A DNA stretch of 64,000 nucleotides from Apostichopus japonicus. Lineage: Eukaryota; Echinodermata; Holothuroidea; Aspidochirotida; Stichopodidae. The notes beneath the pieces are model-generated. The model had not been told where the DNA came from. It did no database searches and worked only from the letters and a program-made list of their open reading frames with translations. Shown here piece by piece: positions 1-10,900 of the stretch. Numbering within the stretch: the stretch's first letter is position 1; each line of letters opens with the position of its first letter. The stretch lies in the NCBI RefSeq assembly GCF_037975245.1, contig NC_092566.1:4836001-4900000 (forward strand), written 5' to 3'. The translations under genes were made by a program, and so were the position numbers.

Positions 1-1485
1 CCACAATCTGATCAGCACATACATGAAATGGATTCAAACTCATGAAATACGGAACTCTGCTTTGCTGCAAAAAGTTTAGGTAGCCTGCTGTATCGTTGCT
101 AGTAATATTTGAAGGTGCGTCAATTATGAAGGTGCAGCAATTATGAAGCCTTTATTATATAGTGAATATGTTTATCATTACTCTAGGCTTAAGGTAATGA
201 TGGTACTGTAACAATCACAAAATTGCACCCTTGTACCCCATTGCCAACCTAATTACATTTAGGCCCCAACCAAATTTATTTTCAAATGTTCAGTATAGTT
301 TTAAGCAAGCTTTAATTACCCCATTTGCGTTACACAGGATGGGGGGGGGGGGGGGTATTGGGATGGAGGTCACTTTTCTAGGTTTAAAATAATAAATTAC
401 TAGGCCTAACACAAGTTCGAAGGTCACTCACCATGGCACTGCGCAACCTGAAAAGGTGTAGGCCTATATTACTATTACGTAACGTTAGAAAGTTGTTCTC
501 CTCTTCAGCTGGATTTCTCGTTCAAAACGTTCATGCAACCATTACATTCAAAGTAGTGGAATATGCCAACCGGGACTTGATCTCAAAGTACGATAGGATA
601 TCTCCGATAAGCGGTTATTTACAATGAACTATTAACAGTTTTCTAAGACAGCTGTGGTTTAACTTATCCCCACATACAGACAGTTCAGATGATGTGCATG
701 TAGTTTTTCGTACGGCATTCCAATGTTAGCCTAACGCATAGCTAGTTGAACTCTCAGGTCCCAGTGTAAGCTTAGGCTAATGGTCAGTCCAAGGGGTTGT
801 TTACATTCTGATAAGGTCAAAGATCAAATCCTGTCTTCGCCAGTAAACCCAACTTTGTTATTTTATCTACGGTATCAATCATGAACGATTATAGAAGGAA
901 TCTCTAATTATGTGAAATTAAAAAAACCGAATAATTCTTTGAAACTTTCAGTTCACCGACTGTGTGAGATTCTACACAAATGCAATACAACCAATACAAC
1001 GGATATAAACACCCCTCTGTTAAAAGTGGAATATGCCCACCGGGTACTCGCACAGCGGGACTACCTATATCTCGCTCCAGCTAGGTGGAGTTGTACAGAC
1101 ATTTATCACTCCAAAGACGTGGGTATCGCCGAAGAGAGAGAAGGCGACCGTACAGCGGGGACCGGAGGATATTGTGGTAACGATTCGTAAAAGTTAGGCA
1201 AAGAGAGCATTTTAGCAGGTATGAAACTTGAAAAGACATTGCCACTTAGAACTTGAAGTTCGGCACCTGTACGATGAGCCCATGTTAGGATTGTCAATTC
1301 TTATGTGTCAAGATCCTTTTAAAGTCGGATGTGTTTAGTCATTACCATATGGTTCACACCAGAGAAATATGTACACCCCCCCTCCCCTAGATTGCAGTCA
1401 CATTACACCCATCTCTGCTACGGAAGGTATATCTCATAATTATATAGGCTAGCCCATATATTTGTGATATACCTAAATTATATAT
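1..1485. other. Upstream intergenic or 5' region, no confirmed gene
   Basis: No recognisable coding region. It holds a long G run near 341-355, several TAGGCCTA/TTAGGC-type words (about 400-480 and 725-780), and two related 20-nt segments at 555-574 and 1025-1044. Short open frames cover both segments (433-627 and 912-1190) and read V-E-Y-A-(N/H)-R in each. The first begins with an Arg-rich, acid-free stretch that resembles a mitochondrial presequence, but I see no homology and do not call either a gene. Noncoding first exons of the FBXL15-like gene could lie here. Confidence 0.5.
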
Positions 1486-1690
1486 ATCGCTTCTCGGCCT
1501 TTTGGCTAAGATCTTGTGTAGTATCTGTTCCCTTTCAAGGGGAATGGTGATGCACACCCAACGATGATCACACAGTCACAGTCTCGATGCAAGGGGACTG
1601 GGGTTGAGAGCGGATCGGTCGTTAGGTAGTTTGGTTTTCGTGCCCAGGTTCTTTCCTAGGCGACTTTCTTCTTAAAAAGTATATATATGG
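1486..1690 (+). ncRNA. U2 snRNA-like element (5' U2 domain fused to non-U2 sequence)
   Basis: The first ~45 nt match the very conserved 5' end of U2 snRNA: stem-loop I, then the branch-point recognition region GTGTAGTATCTGTTC. The only difference seen is CTT for CAA just after AAGAT. Similarity stops where stem IIa should begin. The following ~150 nt have no U2 stem IIa/IIb, no convincing Sm site (GGTTTTCG is the nearest) and no U2 stem III/IV. They can still fold: TTCCC/GGGAA around 1527-1544, GCCCAGG/CCTAGGC with one mismatch near 1641-1661, and ACTTT/AAAGT near 1665-1682. It is either a truncated, chimeric U2 retro-pseudogene or a divergent U2-like RNA. It lies about 120-320 nt upstream of the FBXL15-like start, on the same strand. 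Confidence 0.5.
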
Positions 1691-1806
1691 TTTTAAATGT
1701 TGCAGCAGCAATTGCTCCACAGTTTGCACATTGTTTGGAATGATTTATTGTTACAGCTTACAGGAAATTCTTTTCATACACAGGTACTTTCAGAAACAGC
1801 GATGAC

Positions 1807-3168
1807 ATGTTTCTCCTGGACCTACCATGGGAAGATGTCTTAATTAACTATGTTCTTTGTCACCTCAGTACTGAAGAGTTGTTCGGCCTACGTCTAGTCA
1901 GTTTGGGTTGCAGAGACTTGGTGGGGCTATATTTTGCATTACAAACAAAGCTGGACTTGAGTCATGTGAAGCTTAACGTAGTAGCATTTGAAGTGCTGGT
2001 AAAAAATTGTGAATCCTTACAGGAAGTGAACTTGAAAGATTGTCACTGGCTAACGGATGACATTTTTATCGCATTTCTGAAAGCTAATCGTTTACTTAAC
2101 GAACTGAATATCACAAACTGCACGAGTATATCAAGTTCTTGCTTACAAACCATTGCTAGTCATGGCGGACAGATAAAAAATCTCTACCTCCGAGGTGTCG
2201 GTCTCGTGCCCCACATTCTCGCAGATATTTGCATGAGGTGTCATGCACTCGAGAAGCTAGACTTGAGTGAATGTAGCTTCCTGGACTCCTCTGTGTTCTG
2301 GCAAATCTGCATGAGACAGAAACACCTGATGTGGTTGGCTGTTGCTAATTGTCCCAAAGTCAATGATGAGAGTGTACTCTGGCTGATAAATAATTGTGCC
2401 AATTTAAACTACCTTGACGTGTCTGGCTGCAATCTAAGAAGACCTGTGGAAATCATTGGGTACAGTTACATTTTTTTTTGTAGATTCTGTCATATGTAGG
2501 TACTGTATGACCAGTATTATGCCCAAGTTCATCTTAAAGGAAATATTTTGAATGGTCGTTTATGGTGGCAGTGATAACACTAGTCTTTTAAGTTCCTGTT
2601 TGGGAAAGGTAGTGAAATGAAAGGTTACAGTACTCTTATGTCAAAACCCTTTTCAAATATTTTTTTTCAAAGGCTTGAAGAACATTGGATGTTGCCATTG
2701 TTAACCCCAACTCCCTCCCCCCCCCCCAACTCATTCCACCCTCTATTCCACAGCTGAGTCATCAGCATTACACTACTAGCCAGCATTTGTAAAACCATTC
2801 AAGACTGTACAATTTATATAGTGGTCATGTACTGAAGTCATATATGGTTTTAATATCGGACAGACTCATGCCATCAATGCAATGCTATAAAATTCTTCCA
2901 CGTTTTGTTCTAACTTGCCATCCTACTAAAACGAAATTTCTTTTCCTATTCCAGGTCGGTCTTGGTGAAGCGAGGAAAGATAACGCACCTGGTGATGACA
3001 GAAACCAAACTAGATATAGACACAGAGGAGAATCTCAAAATGGAATCAAAATCTCTCACAGTCATCTTTAAGCCTGGCCATCAGCAGCACGAAGAATTAA
3101 ACAGTATAGAGTTAGCACCATATCGAATGCACAGAGCGAATGTTCCATCCAATTTCCAATTTCAATAA
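1807..3168 (+). CDS. FBXL15: F-box/leucine-rich repeat protein, FBXL15-like
   Basis: Two coding exons, 1807-2459 and 2955-3168. They join in phase (ATT GG | G TCG) across an intron with GT and CCAG ends and give 288 aa; human FBXL15 is about 300. Residues 3-43 form an F-box with the FBXL15-like opening L-D-L-P-W-E-D-V-L. After it come Cys-type LRRs of about 26 residues (for example L-E-K-L-D-L-S-E-C and L-N-Y-L-D-V-S-G-C). FBXL15 is the substrate receptor of an SCF ubiquitin ligase and, in vertebrates, targets SMURF1 to promote BMP signalling. The ATG at 1807 is chosen because it places the F-box where FBXL15 has it. An acceptor-like CACAG just before 1784 means an extra upstream coding exon is possible, and an out-of-frame ATG sits at 1802. 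The family call is firm (F-box plus LRR); the FBXL15 orthology is likely. Confidence 0.72.
2460..2954 (+). other. Intron 1 of the FBXL15-like gene
   Basis: Begins GTACAG and ends TTCCAG. It contains a C run near 2718-2727. Nothing else was recognised. Confidence 0.65.
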
Positions 3169-6100
3169 TAGTTATTTATGTTACATCAGCTGCGTAGAAT
3201 CAGCACATGCAATTCACAAACCTTGATTTGGCACCAATGGCCTGCTTTTCCATCCAAATTTTAAGTTAAATAATAGATGTCAACCTTTTGCACGATGCCA
3301 GTGACACAACATATCAGAGGATGTGAGCAAAACCTCACCATACTATTATGCATATATATATGCATTTGAAGAGAAAAGTCTATCCAGTAGTAAACAATCG
3401 ATGTTAATATTTCACTGCCAAAGAATGCTTCACAAGTGAAACAGTAATATGTAAATGTCATTAAGTGTTTAATAGTCTAGAGAGCTATCAATGTGGCAAA
3501 TTTATTATAGTGGTTGCTTTTCCTTTCAGATTAATTATTGCAATCACAAAGTGGATATTAATCACCATTTTCCCATTCACCATCATGATCCTTAGGCAGT
3601 TCAATGTGGGGTAGGTCTTTACATGAAAGTAGGTCAAAAGGAACCTCAGGGGTCAAATAGCAGGTAACTTATGAAGGAATGAATGTATATTCGCCACTTT
3701 AGTTTACATATAATCATCATTGACTTGGGTCATGAAGGTTGCTTCAAGACTGTGAGGTTAACGTTCATTGAAGGGTGTTTTCAGAGTGAGACAGTTATTC
3801 CATCCATGGCTATGTGTTTGATTCAGTACAAAGATGTTCCTACAATCATAGCTTCCATAGTTTTAAAGAACAACAAATAGTTTAGCGCTACAATGTGTGT
3901 GTGATTCCAAAGGCTGTTTGATAATTGAATTCATTCTTTGTTCAATTATATAGTGTGATAATGTATGTGCAATGTAATACAGAAATGAATCTTGGAACAG
4001 GATTTATGCAGGATATGGATAATGAACATTATCATGGATAATTTTTCTGGATATTCCAATTTATTAAATGCTATCAGAATCAAATGTTTCTCAATTGTGA
4101 CATTTGAAACTCTACCTTCCATAGTCAGTTTTGCAACAAGGAGAGAGGGATTGGGGTGGGGGGATGAGGGTAGGGGAAGGAACTTGGTCTTGTGCTTTAC
4201 GCCTTTTGGTTGTCAATGTCATAATTTGAGTGTCTATATCATGCAGTCATTTATCAACTACTTTTTGTTTCCTTACACTGCCTAAAGACTGTATTACCAA
4301 GAATAAAACAACTAAGTAATGGGAAGTAAATGTTGACTGATTTAAACTGCGACACTGCTCTAGAGAATAGGGTATGGGCGAGAGAAAATTTTGCCTTTTC
4401 TTTCTGGTTTTATTTATGATGGTCCTAGGCCATTTTGTTCCACTACAATTTGTCTTTGTTTATTATGATGGTGCTTTCACATTCAAGATTTATTGCAAGA
4501 TAGTTTATTTGAAATATTTTTGTATTTTTGGATCAAGATTTTATCAACCCATATTAAAAGGATATAACCATATTCCTGGTATCATTTCCTTTGGTCAAAG
4601 GGGTGTATTATTTAGTATACTGAGATTTTGTACATCATAATTATAAGTGTCTGTATGGGTTTTCTGTTTGAGGTAATTTATGAGATTTGCTAGCATGGCC
4701 ATTGCATGTATATCCATATTGCCACCAAATATGCTAGAAAGTCAAGTTATGGTCACATACTCTAAAGATCCAAAGAATCATTTTTACTACCAACCCTCAA
4801 AGAAATTTTCTGTCTGAGGCATTTTATTGTCTGTGGGTATACCACTCGATATCTTAGAAAGATATAGAGGGCGAGATACCTAATGATAAGAGACTTTTGA
4901 GAAACTTATAGCAAATTCAGTCTTTGAAAATTGGTCAGACGAGAATTAGTCCATTAAACATAGGTTGCATTTTTCAGCTCTCTTGACCTCAACTTACTGA
5001 AATTTTATCTCTTCTGCAAACAGACTGGTTAGTTTGGAAGAGCTGATTTGTTCACACCTTGCAATGTCTGCCTTGATCTGATAGTGATTTGGCTACTAGC
5101 TGTGTGATGAGTTGTATAATAGATGGATAGGCAGCTCAACTAAGGTGCGAACATATGGGACTGATCACTCAGTTAACCAACTGGAAAAACCTGCCGTTCA
5201 GTACAAACGGCAGGTTTTTGGATGCAACCTATAGCTAATTGGACACTTTCGTGGCATGGTGGCTACACCGACAACCTTTAGACAGTCTGAGGTGTAAATG
5301 TTAGACTGATGAAATCGGAATATTTTCTAAATGTTCTAGTAAAGTTTTGCATTATTGCTATGTAAAGTTGAACGTATATGATGTCACAGTCTTAACTGTA
5401 GTTGCTGACTGACAGCAAAAATTGGCTTTATATTTCACTTTGTTGTTTTGACCATGATTCTAGATATATAAAGCAGCAGTGAAGATATCAATATCATGTG
5501 AGATGGTAGTGTATTCATACCGATTTTCAAGGAAAAAAAGAAAGAAAGAAAATTGTCTGTGCGAATCTATGTCCTTCACGTTCACTTTTGGTGCAACTGC
5601 ACCATAAAATCATCTTGTTTTGTGTGATGTCACATACATACAGTAAAGCTTTCATCATAAAGCTACAACGGTATAATTCAATACCTGAGCAAAAGAGAAA
5701 ACACATGGTGATCAAATTGATTTTAAACAACTTTTTTATCATAGTGTAATATGAATGTTCTATTGTGTTTGCAAACATAGATATTTGAGGCTTTCAAAGT
5801 TCTTTTCTTTTCATTGTTATGTTTTATTGAGTTCAAATGTACAATTAACAATATTGCATACTGCACTGATCAGTGGTGGTCAGAAGCAGCCGGAGAGGGT
5901 TCAGTAAATGGGGGGGGGGGGAGGGTGGGGAGGAGTGCAGAAAAACTTTATATAACAGGCACTTTTCAATAACAGAAATGGAAAAGGTACCAATGCACTG
6001 ACAAGAAGGGGTATATTCATTTATGAAAATGGGGCACTATTGAAGTCTTCCCAAACACTTGGGAGGGGAGGGGGAGGGGGGCGGGACACATACTCCCTAT

Positions 6101-6269
6101 GCACCTCAGCCCCAAAATGTAACCACATGATATGATATGTGCTGACTGATTCTGTAAAGCAGAATTTACAAAGGCTATAAAACTGCCTTAAAATAATTTC
6201 TCTGAATATTTACAGAAAATTACATAGTTTTGACAGAAAAGAGATAAGTAATTCAGTTCATTCTACAAT
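3169..6269. other. 3' UTR and tail-to-tail intergenic region, FBXL15-like / ZGRF1
   Basis: No convincing coding exon. The FBXL15-like 3' UTR probably runs into this stretch; the clearest polyadenylation hexamer on the plus strand is AATAAA at 4302-4307. For the converging ZGRF1 transcript, a minus-strand AATAAA lies near 5823-5828. A perfect 14-bp inverted repeat is at 5185-5219, and G-rich tracts are at 5909-5930 and 6061-6083. Confidence 0.5.
5185..5219. repeat. Perfect 14-bp inverted repeat with 7-nt loop
   Basis: Arms AAAAACCTGCCGTT (5185-5198) and AACGGCAGGTTTTT (5206-5219) are exact reverse complements around the loop CAGTACA. The stem is too short for a pre-miRNA and no terminal target-site duplication was found. 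It lies between two converging genes. Confidence 0.8.
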
Positions 6270-7924
6270 TCACAAAAAATCTGTATCAAACTCAAAGTTT
6301 GGAAGTTCGTTATCATCATCATCATCATCGCTGCTCTCAACAACATCCTTAAGAGGAGAATACGATGGACTTCCGATGTCGTCGGTCCAGATAGCCGTAG
6401 TCGTTCCTTCCCCGGATGGAGATTTTTCAAAATTTGCTGAGGTTGCCTCTGATCCAAGATGCTCTTCAGTACCTAGCGAGACCAGTATCTTGCCATTTTC
6501 AGATGAGAACGGGGAATTGGACAGACTTGCATCTGTCTCGGTCTTGTCTCGAAGATTCTGTCCTGCCTCTGAATTTTCCAGTCGTGCCGGTTCGGTAATC
6601 GCATCTCCAGACGGTACACTTATAGGGTCTGCTCCGTTAAATACTCCATCAGTAACAGGTCTCACCTTTCGGACTTGTTCCTCGGCGACATCTCTAACGC
6701 TGTCACCTTTGTCAGAGTTTGTCGAGGAACTGTTCGTAACAATCTTTGGAGTGCCGGTGGCTACATCCACAGACTCAGCTATCCCATGTTTGATCACTCG
6801 GAGATCGGAAGTCGTTTGAGATGATGTAATCACTCTATCTGATGCAGTAAGCTGATTCTGAGTCCAAGCAGGAGGATGGGCGATTTCACTTTGAAGGCTG
6901 TTCTCTGTAGGTTTAAACTGCGATCTATTAACAGCAGGTGTAGACTCTCCAATGCTATGCTCTTCTTCATCATCTGCAATTGAAGAAAAATGTAAAACCG
7001 TAATCACTGTTTGTATCAGTTTTGATACAATCAGGTGGTACTTTAATCTACTGTCAAAGGAAATATATGGTACCTGAAATGATTAGTTTAATAATAATAT
7101 TCCATTAAATATTGCATCAATCGCTATGAAAAACTTAGGCAAGTTACGCATTAAAAGGTTTGGAAATAAAACATTAGGATGTATTTTCACATAGATAACT
7201 TACTTTACAAAGAGATGTATCCCATAACATTTGAATATCAAAAAGACTTGGTCAGATAGTGACAAAAAAGTATTATAGCCCAATCCAAAAATTTACTACC
7301 CTCAGAAAGATAAATCAAATTTTATTTATCGACTTTTGCGGACTTCTGCTTATTATTTTATATAAAAAAGTAATATCTCCTAGCAGGAAATCTGTTCATT
7401 CCTTGTATGCAGCAAACATTATGAAGATAAATGCAAACTAAATTGTGTTATTAATTTAAGATCATTATTTTATGCTATCCAATTTTCACACTGCCTTCAT
7501 TTTTCTGCCAATATACATACATAAATCTAATTGTAGGATTTATTCCTCTATACTTTTCTGAGATAATCCCCTTGACCCTCCACGAATTTAAGTTTTTTTT
7601 TATATTATCTTTGCTCACAATTTCCCTAGACTGAAACATAACAATAAAATGATGTTATATGACATGAAAATTTAGAAACTTTTGATTAATTTCAGAATTG
7701 TTCATTCAATATCTTTTTTCCCCTCCCCCTTTAGCTACCTTCAGAATCCAAAGATAACGGAGGGCTGTCGGTAAATTCTGATTGGATGATTTCATCCATG
7801 TCTTTCCTCTTCAAGACTCGCTTTGATTTTTTCATTGTTTTCTTCTCCTCCAACATCACTTCATCAAGTTTAGCTGACCATTCTCTCATCAGAGATGAAG
7901 AGTCCTGAATTCCATCTTTGCACT
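6270..7924 (-). CDS. ZGRF1: ZGRF1 exons 24-25: C-terminal tail, with a possible short isoform
   Basis: Exon 24 (7739-7924) continues from C-R-G/E into a Lys-rich stretch, as the vertebrate C terminus does. If the next intron is retained, translation stops at TAA 7731-7733 after E-G-S, close to the vertebrate length. If the donor GTAGCT at 7738 is used, exon 25 (6270-6973) joins in phase (G | AT, Asp) and adds 234 residues, Ser/Thr-rich and ending in an Asp run and E-L-P-N-F-E-F-D-T-D-F-L. Exon 25 is open for its whole length and has a good acceptor. The exon is likely real, but the terminal structure is less certain than the core. Confidence 0.7.
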
Positions 7925-10900
7925 CTGAGAACAAAGAAATCATTTATAAATTAATTCAACAAATCTTGCTTACTGAATTTAACAAGAAGGTGTCAATGTT
8001 ATTACATCACCAAGGCCATTTGCCTCATCTTGGTAACCCCTTCGGTTATCATTTTATGAAAACCAGTCAGTCACTCTGTATCATGAAACCACAACCATTA
8101 AAGACATTGACAGACTCGCCCCAAACTGCGTGCGGCCATCTGAAAAAGTAAACTTTCTGTTGCTTGCAAGTGACGTTTTGTTTGTGTCGCTACAAAATGC
8201 AGACAGTAATGAAACTTGATACCTTAATTGTTATCTTTAGCTGGACCTGAGATGTCCATTGCTGTATCGTTTGTATACTGTGCTGTGGGTATTGACCGCA
8301 GCTGTATGTACTGACTGTACACTAGTGTCTAATTACTGACAGTAACAAGCTGTGTGTGTATTTTCTGGGATCAATAGTGGTGTTTAACACTTCTGTTACA
8401 CCTCATTGGAAAGTAGGTCAAATTACCGGCATTAGACGTTTATTTTTGCGCAAGTCTTCACACCCTTTAATGGATTCATAAAGGGAAGGACTTGTATGTA
8501 CATTACAATTATTATGAAAAGTATTACCTCTGCATTTTAAAATAACTTTGCTCCACAAGGAATTTGCAGAGAGGATCCTCTGGTTTCCGACAATTAAGAG
8601 ATGGTGCTTGGATCTAGTAAGAGCAACATTAGTTCGTCTGCAATAAAGATTTAAAATAAAGACAAACAGAAAATGGATTATATTCAACTTGGGATTTGTT
8701 CCCTTAATGCTGTGACTTTTGTATTATTATTATTATAATTACTATTAACACCCTCTATAATTGCAACTCATAAAGAACAAAGACACGATGGAGGGGGGGG
8801 GGGGGTGGCGATGCTACATGGGCCATAACTACATTTTGATTTTAACTTTTTATTTTTAGAAAACCACTTGCAATTTAAAGCTGTCAGCCTGAGGAGCAAT
8901 AAACGAATTGAATGATTTTGTCTAATTTTCACAGAAATAACAGAAACAACAGAAAAGTAAACAAACTAACAGAAATAAGTAGTATAATTATACTATAGAG
9001 TGAGACTGCCTTGTACATACAGGAGGGATTGGAACACAACTGTATATAGAATATCATACATTCATTACAACACTGGTATTCATACTGTTTTGCTTGATGA
9101 TCCCAACTTCCACCTCTATCACTTTGGCAATCCTCCAGTGGTGGATATTGTGGCCCAGATAAGGGGTCTATGGGGAGGAGGCATCCCCATACCTGTGGCC
9201 CGGGGAAGGGGTTACAGGGAGGCATCCCCTTACCCTTTGAGAAATTTGCATATCATTAGGCGAGCGTAGTTCCAAAATGATGCTATATGTTGTAACTTTT
9301 GAAGTAATTTATGTTCAAGATTTTCCACTATTTTCCCACATACTGTACATCGGCAATTTTATGTGGACTTATGTAAGTTTGAATACCAGGGTAACATAGA
9401 TTGAATGAAAATTTGCAGTCAAGTTTTGGAAAGGAATGACCTCCATTGTGTCAGGTAAAGCTTTTATTTTAGTATTCAATCCATGTAATGTCAGCAATAA
9501 CATAAATACAAAGAAATATTGGTATATGAATAGCAGAAAGATCACTACGCATACAATGTAACTTAATATCATATTAAACACATAATTAATTCTGAATTAA
9601 TTTATAGTGAAATAACTGACTCCACTTGAAGAAATTTAATATATATATATCTATACTCTAAACATTTTAGAACAAAACTTCATAATCATTACTTGTCTGA
9701 GGCTGCAAATCCCATAAAATCCGAACGAACACAAGATAAGATGATTATGTCCTTCTCTCCTCCTTGAAAAGCATCCACCGTTGAAATCTGGATAGCTTTC
9801 AAATCTCTCAAACCAACTAATCTAAAATGACAAGGATAAAGAAACAAACACATTGAAAACGACTGACTCTCTTCTCTTGAGCTATTTACATTCTCCCATT
9901 TGCATTTTATAACCTTTAACCTGCAGTTATGTTAACCTATTCAATCTCTTTACAACACCTCTTTTTTAAACTTCTTAAACAGATCAAAGCATTTCTGCCA
10001 GTACGCAGAGGAAGAGGGCATGAGGGGGCTTAGAATAAGCAACCATTTTATCAGCCCTGTCCCTCTGCCTCTCAAAAAAAAATTGTACAATACAAACAAA
10101 CAAAAAATGGGGAAAGGGTTTGGAGGTACGGGTGCGTGCCCCATTCCCATTGCCCTGTTGGATAACTAAGTACGTTTTACTACTCTCATATGATCAACAC
10201 ATCAGGCACAGGACAACTCCTGATTTATACATCATAACAAAATGTTGCTTCATTTGTTAAACTTTTGGGGAGCAATTACTTTGATATCTACATCTAAGAT
10301 TATGGAAATTAAAACACTCACCAAAAGGAAAAACTCACCTACTTTGGAGTAGTAAGGTACTGATGTGGGACACCTGAGCTTTGTACAATGTAATAACACC
10401 AACTTGTGATGGTTCCACACCACTGACCATCAACATCTCCAACATGGTGACCAGAAACACTGCCTCCTTGTCGTTGAGGAAACTACCTCCTGTTGTCCGA
10501 CATTCCCTACCATCGGCAACATTATAGAACGAGAGGGTGGGGAATCCCTCCTAAACAACGCGGATAATGATGAAAAAATAGTCAAAGTTTTCTACAATAT
10601 CAATTTAGTCAAAACAGGCAAAAAATAATATCAAAAAGGGCTACATTAAATTGCAGAAAACAGACCGAATATAAACAATTGCTAATAACAAGTGAAAATA
10701 AACAATTCTCAGTGATGAAGACAACCTGAATTTTCTTATCATGTGGTCACTGACTCAAAGCTTGATGTTCAACCCAAATATTTTCTTTGCTCTTTCAAAC
10801 CTTTCAAATACATTCAAGGATTTAGAGAGTACTGTATCTAGAGCAAACGTGGGTATAGATGACAAACTCTGCAGTACTTGCCAAAAAAATAAATAAAAGA

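Noticed and set aside
433-627. 64-codon open frame with a mitochondrial-presequence-like start
   Set aside because: No homology, no clear splice partner; retained only as a note.
912-1190. 92-codon open frame upstream of the U2-like element
   Set aside because: Starts at a non-ATG codon and has no recognised domain; likely chance.
6376-6819. Plus-strand open frame antisense to ZGRF1 exon 25
   Set aside because: Shadow of the coding exon; Ser/Asp codon bias of the minus strand creates it.
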